Assembly: GCA_042090305.1 (NCBI GenBank)
Contig: JBELJQ010000020.1
Location: 1 to 31,688, forward strand
Source of the DNA: TMED13 sp042090305
GTDB taxonomy: Bacteria > Pseudomonadota > Alphaproteobacteria > Methylaequorales > Methylaequoraceae
Length of the DNA stretch: 31,688 bases
Direction: 5' to 3'
Below the pieces are notes generated by a model that was given only the letters and a program-made list of their open reading frames with translations, was not told the origin of the DNA and ran no database searches. The position numbers and the translations under genes were made by a program. How positions within the stretch are numbered: position 1 is the first letter of the stretch; every line of letters starts with the position of its first letter. Shown here in pieces: positions 31,651-31,688 of this stretch.

Positions 31651-31688
31651 TTTTGTAACTTTCTTAATTCAGTCCAAACATTTAAATA
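31647..31688 (-). CDS. 3' end of a small gene overlapping copy B (truncated by window)
   Basis: Only 13 codons and a stop are visible, reading YLNVWTELRKLQK then TGA, overlapping the copy B ATG by ATGA. Its ending resembles that of the 40-residue gene before copy A (KELSRFLRNKGLQ). With so few residues this is a suggestion, based on position and similarity, that the upstream small gene was duplicated too. Confidence 0.35.
   Translation of the reverse strand, partial: YLNVWTELRKLQK

Larger units (their letters stand above)
31211..31675. repeat. Segmental duplication, copy B
   Basis: Second copy of the 29059-29530 segment, direct orientation, about 2.15 kb away. It contains the paralogous 122-residue gene, a conserved 3' flank, and the end of an upstream frame. 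Copy B has one extra base in the 3' flank and a shorter 5' flank. Edges estimated by eye. Confidence 0.85.

Noticed and set aside
1..31688. tRNA, rRNA, CRISPR array, insertion sequence, prophage or integrase
   Set aside because: I looked for T-loop-like motifs, spaced repeats, transposase or integrase motifs and phage structural genes and saw none; the only long repeats are the two copies near 29 and 31 kb.

Overview
The window looks like a stretch of chromosome from an AT-rich, streamlined, free-living alphaproteobacterium, most likely marine and SAR11-like or of a similar small-genome lineage. The reasons are low GC by eye, very short or negative intergenic gaps, the purB-purC-purS-purQ-purL-bolA-grxD order, class II DAHP synthase, a GltX with an HIGN motif, and A/T homopolymers everywhere. 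The lineage is an inference from gene content; no rRNA or tRNA gene is present to anchor it.

Bases 1-6339 (+ strand) form one tight operon: the 3' end of methionine aminopeptidase (map), five purine-synthesis genes (purB, purC, purS, purQ, purL; the last three encode the three-part FGAM synthase), then bolA and monothiol glutaredoxin grxD, whose products form a [2Fe-2S]-carrying pair. A convergent glycosyltransferase (lipopolysaccharide core type) follows. A divergent regulatory region (7089-7204) carries a perfect 14-bp inverted repeat, a consensus -10 box and an Irr-like palindrome in front of a Prx5-type peroxiredoxin.

Bases 7752-17819 (- strand) are a housekeeping run transcribed leftwards: gabD-type aldehyde dehydrogenase, glutathione reductase, class II DAHP synthase, glutamine-dependent NAD synthetase (apparently without a canonical start codon), gltX, citramalate synthase, trmJ-type methyltransferase and rpsD. 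A clear intrinsic terminator at 17846-17877 separates this from the next leftward operon (17942-21240): a small DUF4177-like gene broken by an in-frame stop, an uncharacterised 58-residue protein, cysS, a YidD-GNAT fusion, a DUF2237 protein and an NAD(P)H-dependent FMN reductase.

From about 21.2 kb to the end the character changes to an accessory, hypervariable-looking region. It holds many 80-170-residue proteins with N-terminal signal peptides (several paralogous: two 'GKKL-C' proteins, two adhesin-E-like proteins, two near-identical 122-residue proteins within a ~460-bp segmental duplication), a YtoQ protein, a secreted M23 (LytM) peptidase, a MerC-like membrane protein, a 49-residue protein with 14 cysteines behind a near-consensus promoter, an orphan Dam methylase and several small unknowns. 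One secreted-protein gene is out of frame by one base at an 11-T run inside its signal peptide, which suggests slippage-based switching, decay or sequence error. Several genes here are too short for routine gene callers, including a 40-residue gene overlapping the start of one duplicated secreted protein and what may be the tail of its counterpart at the window's edge.
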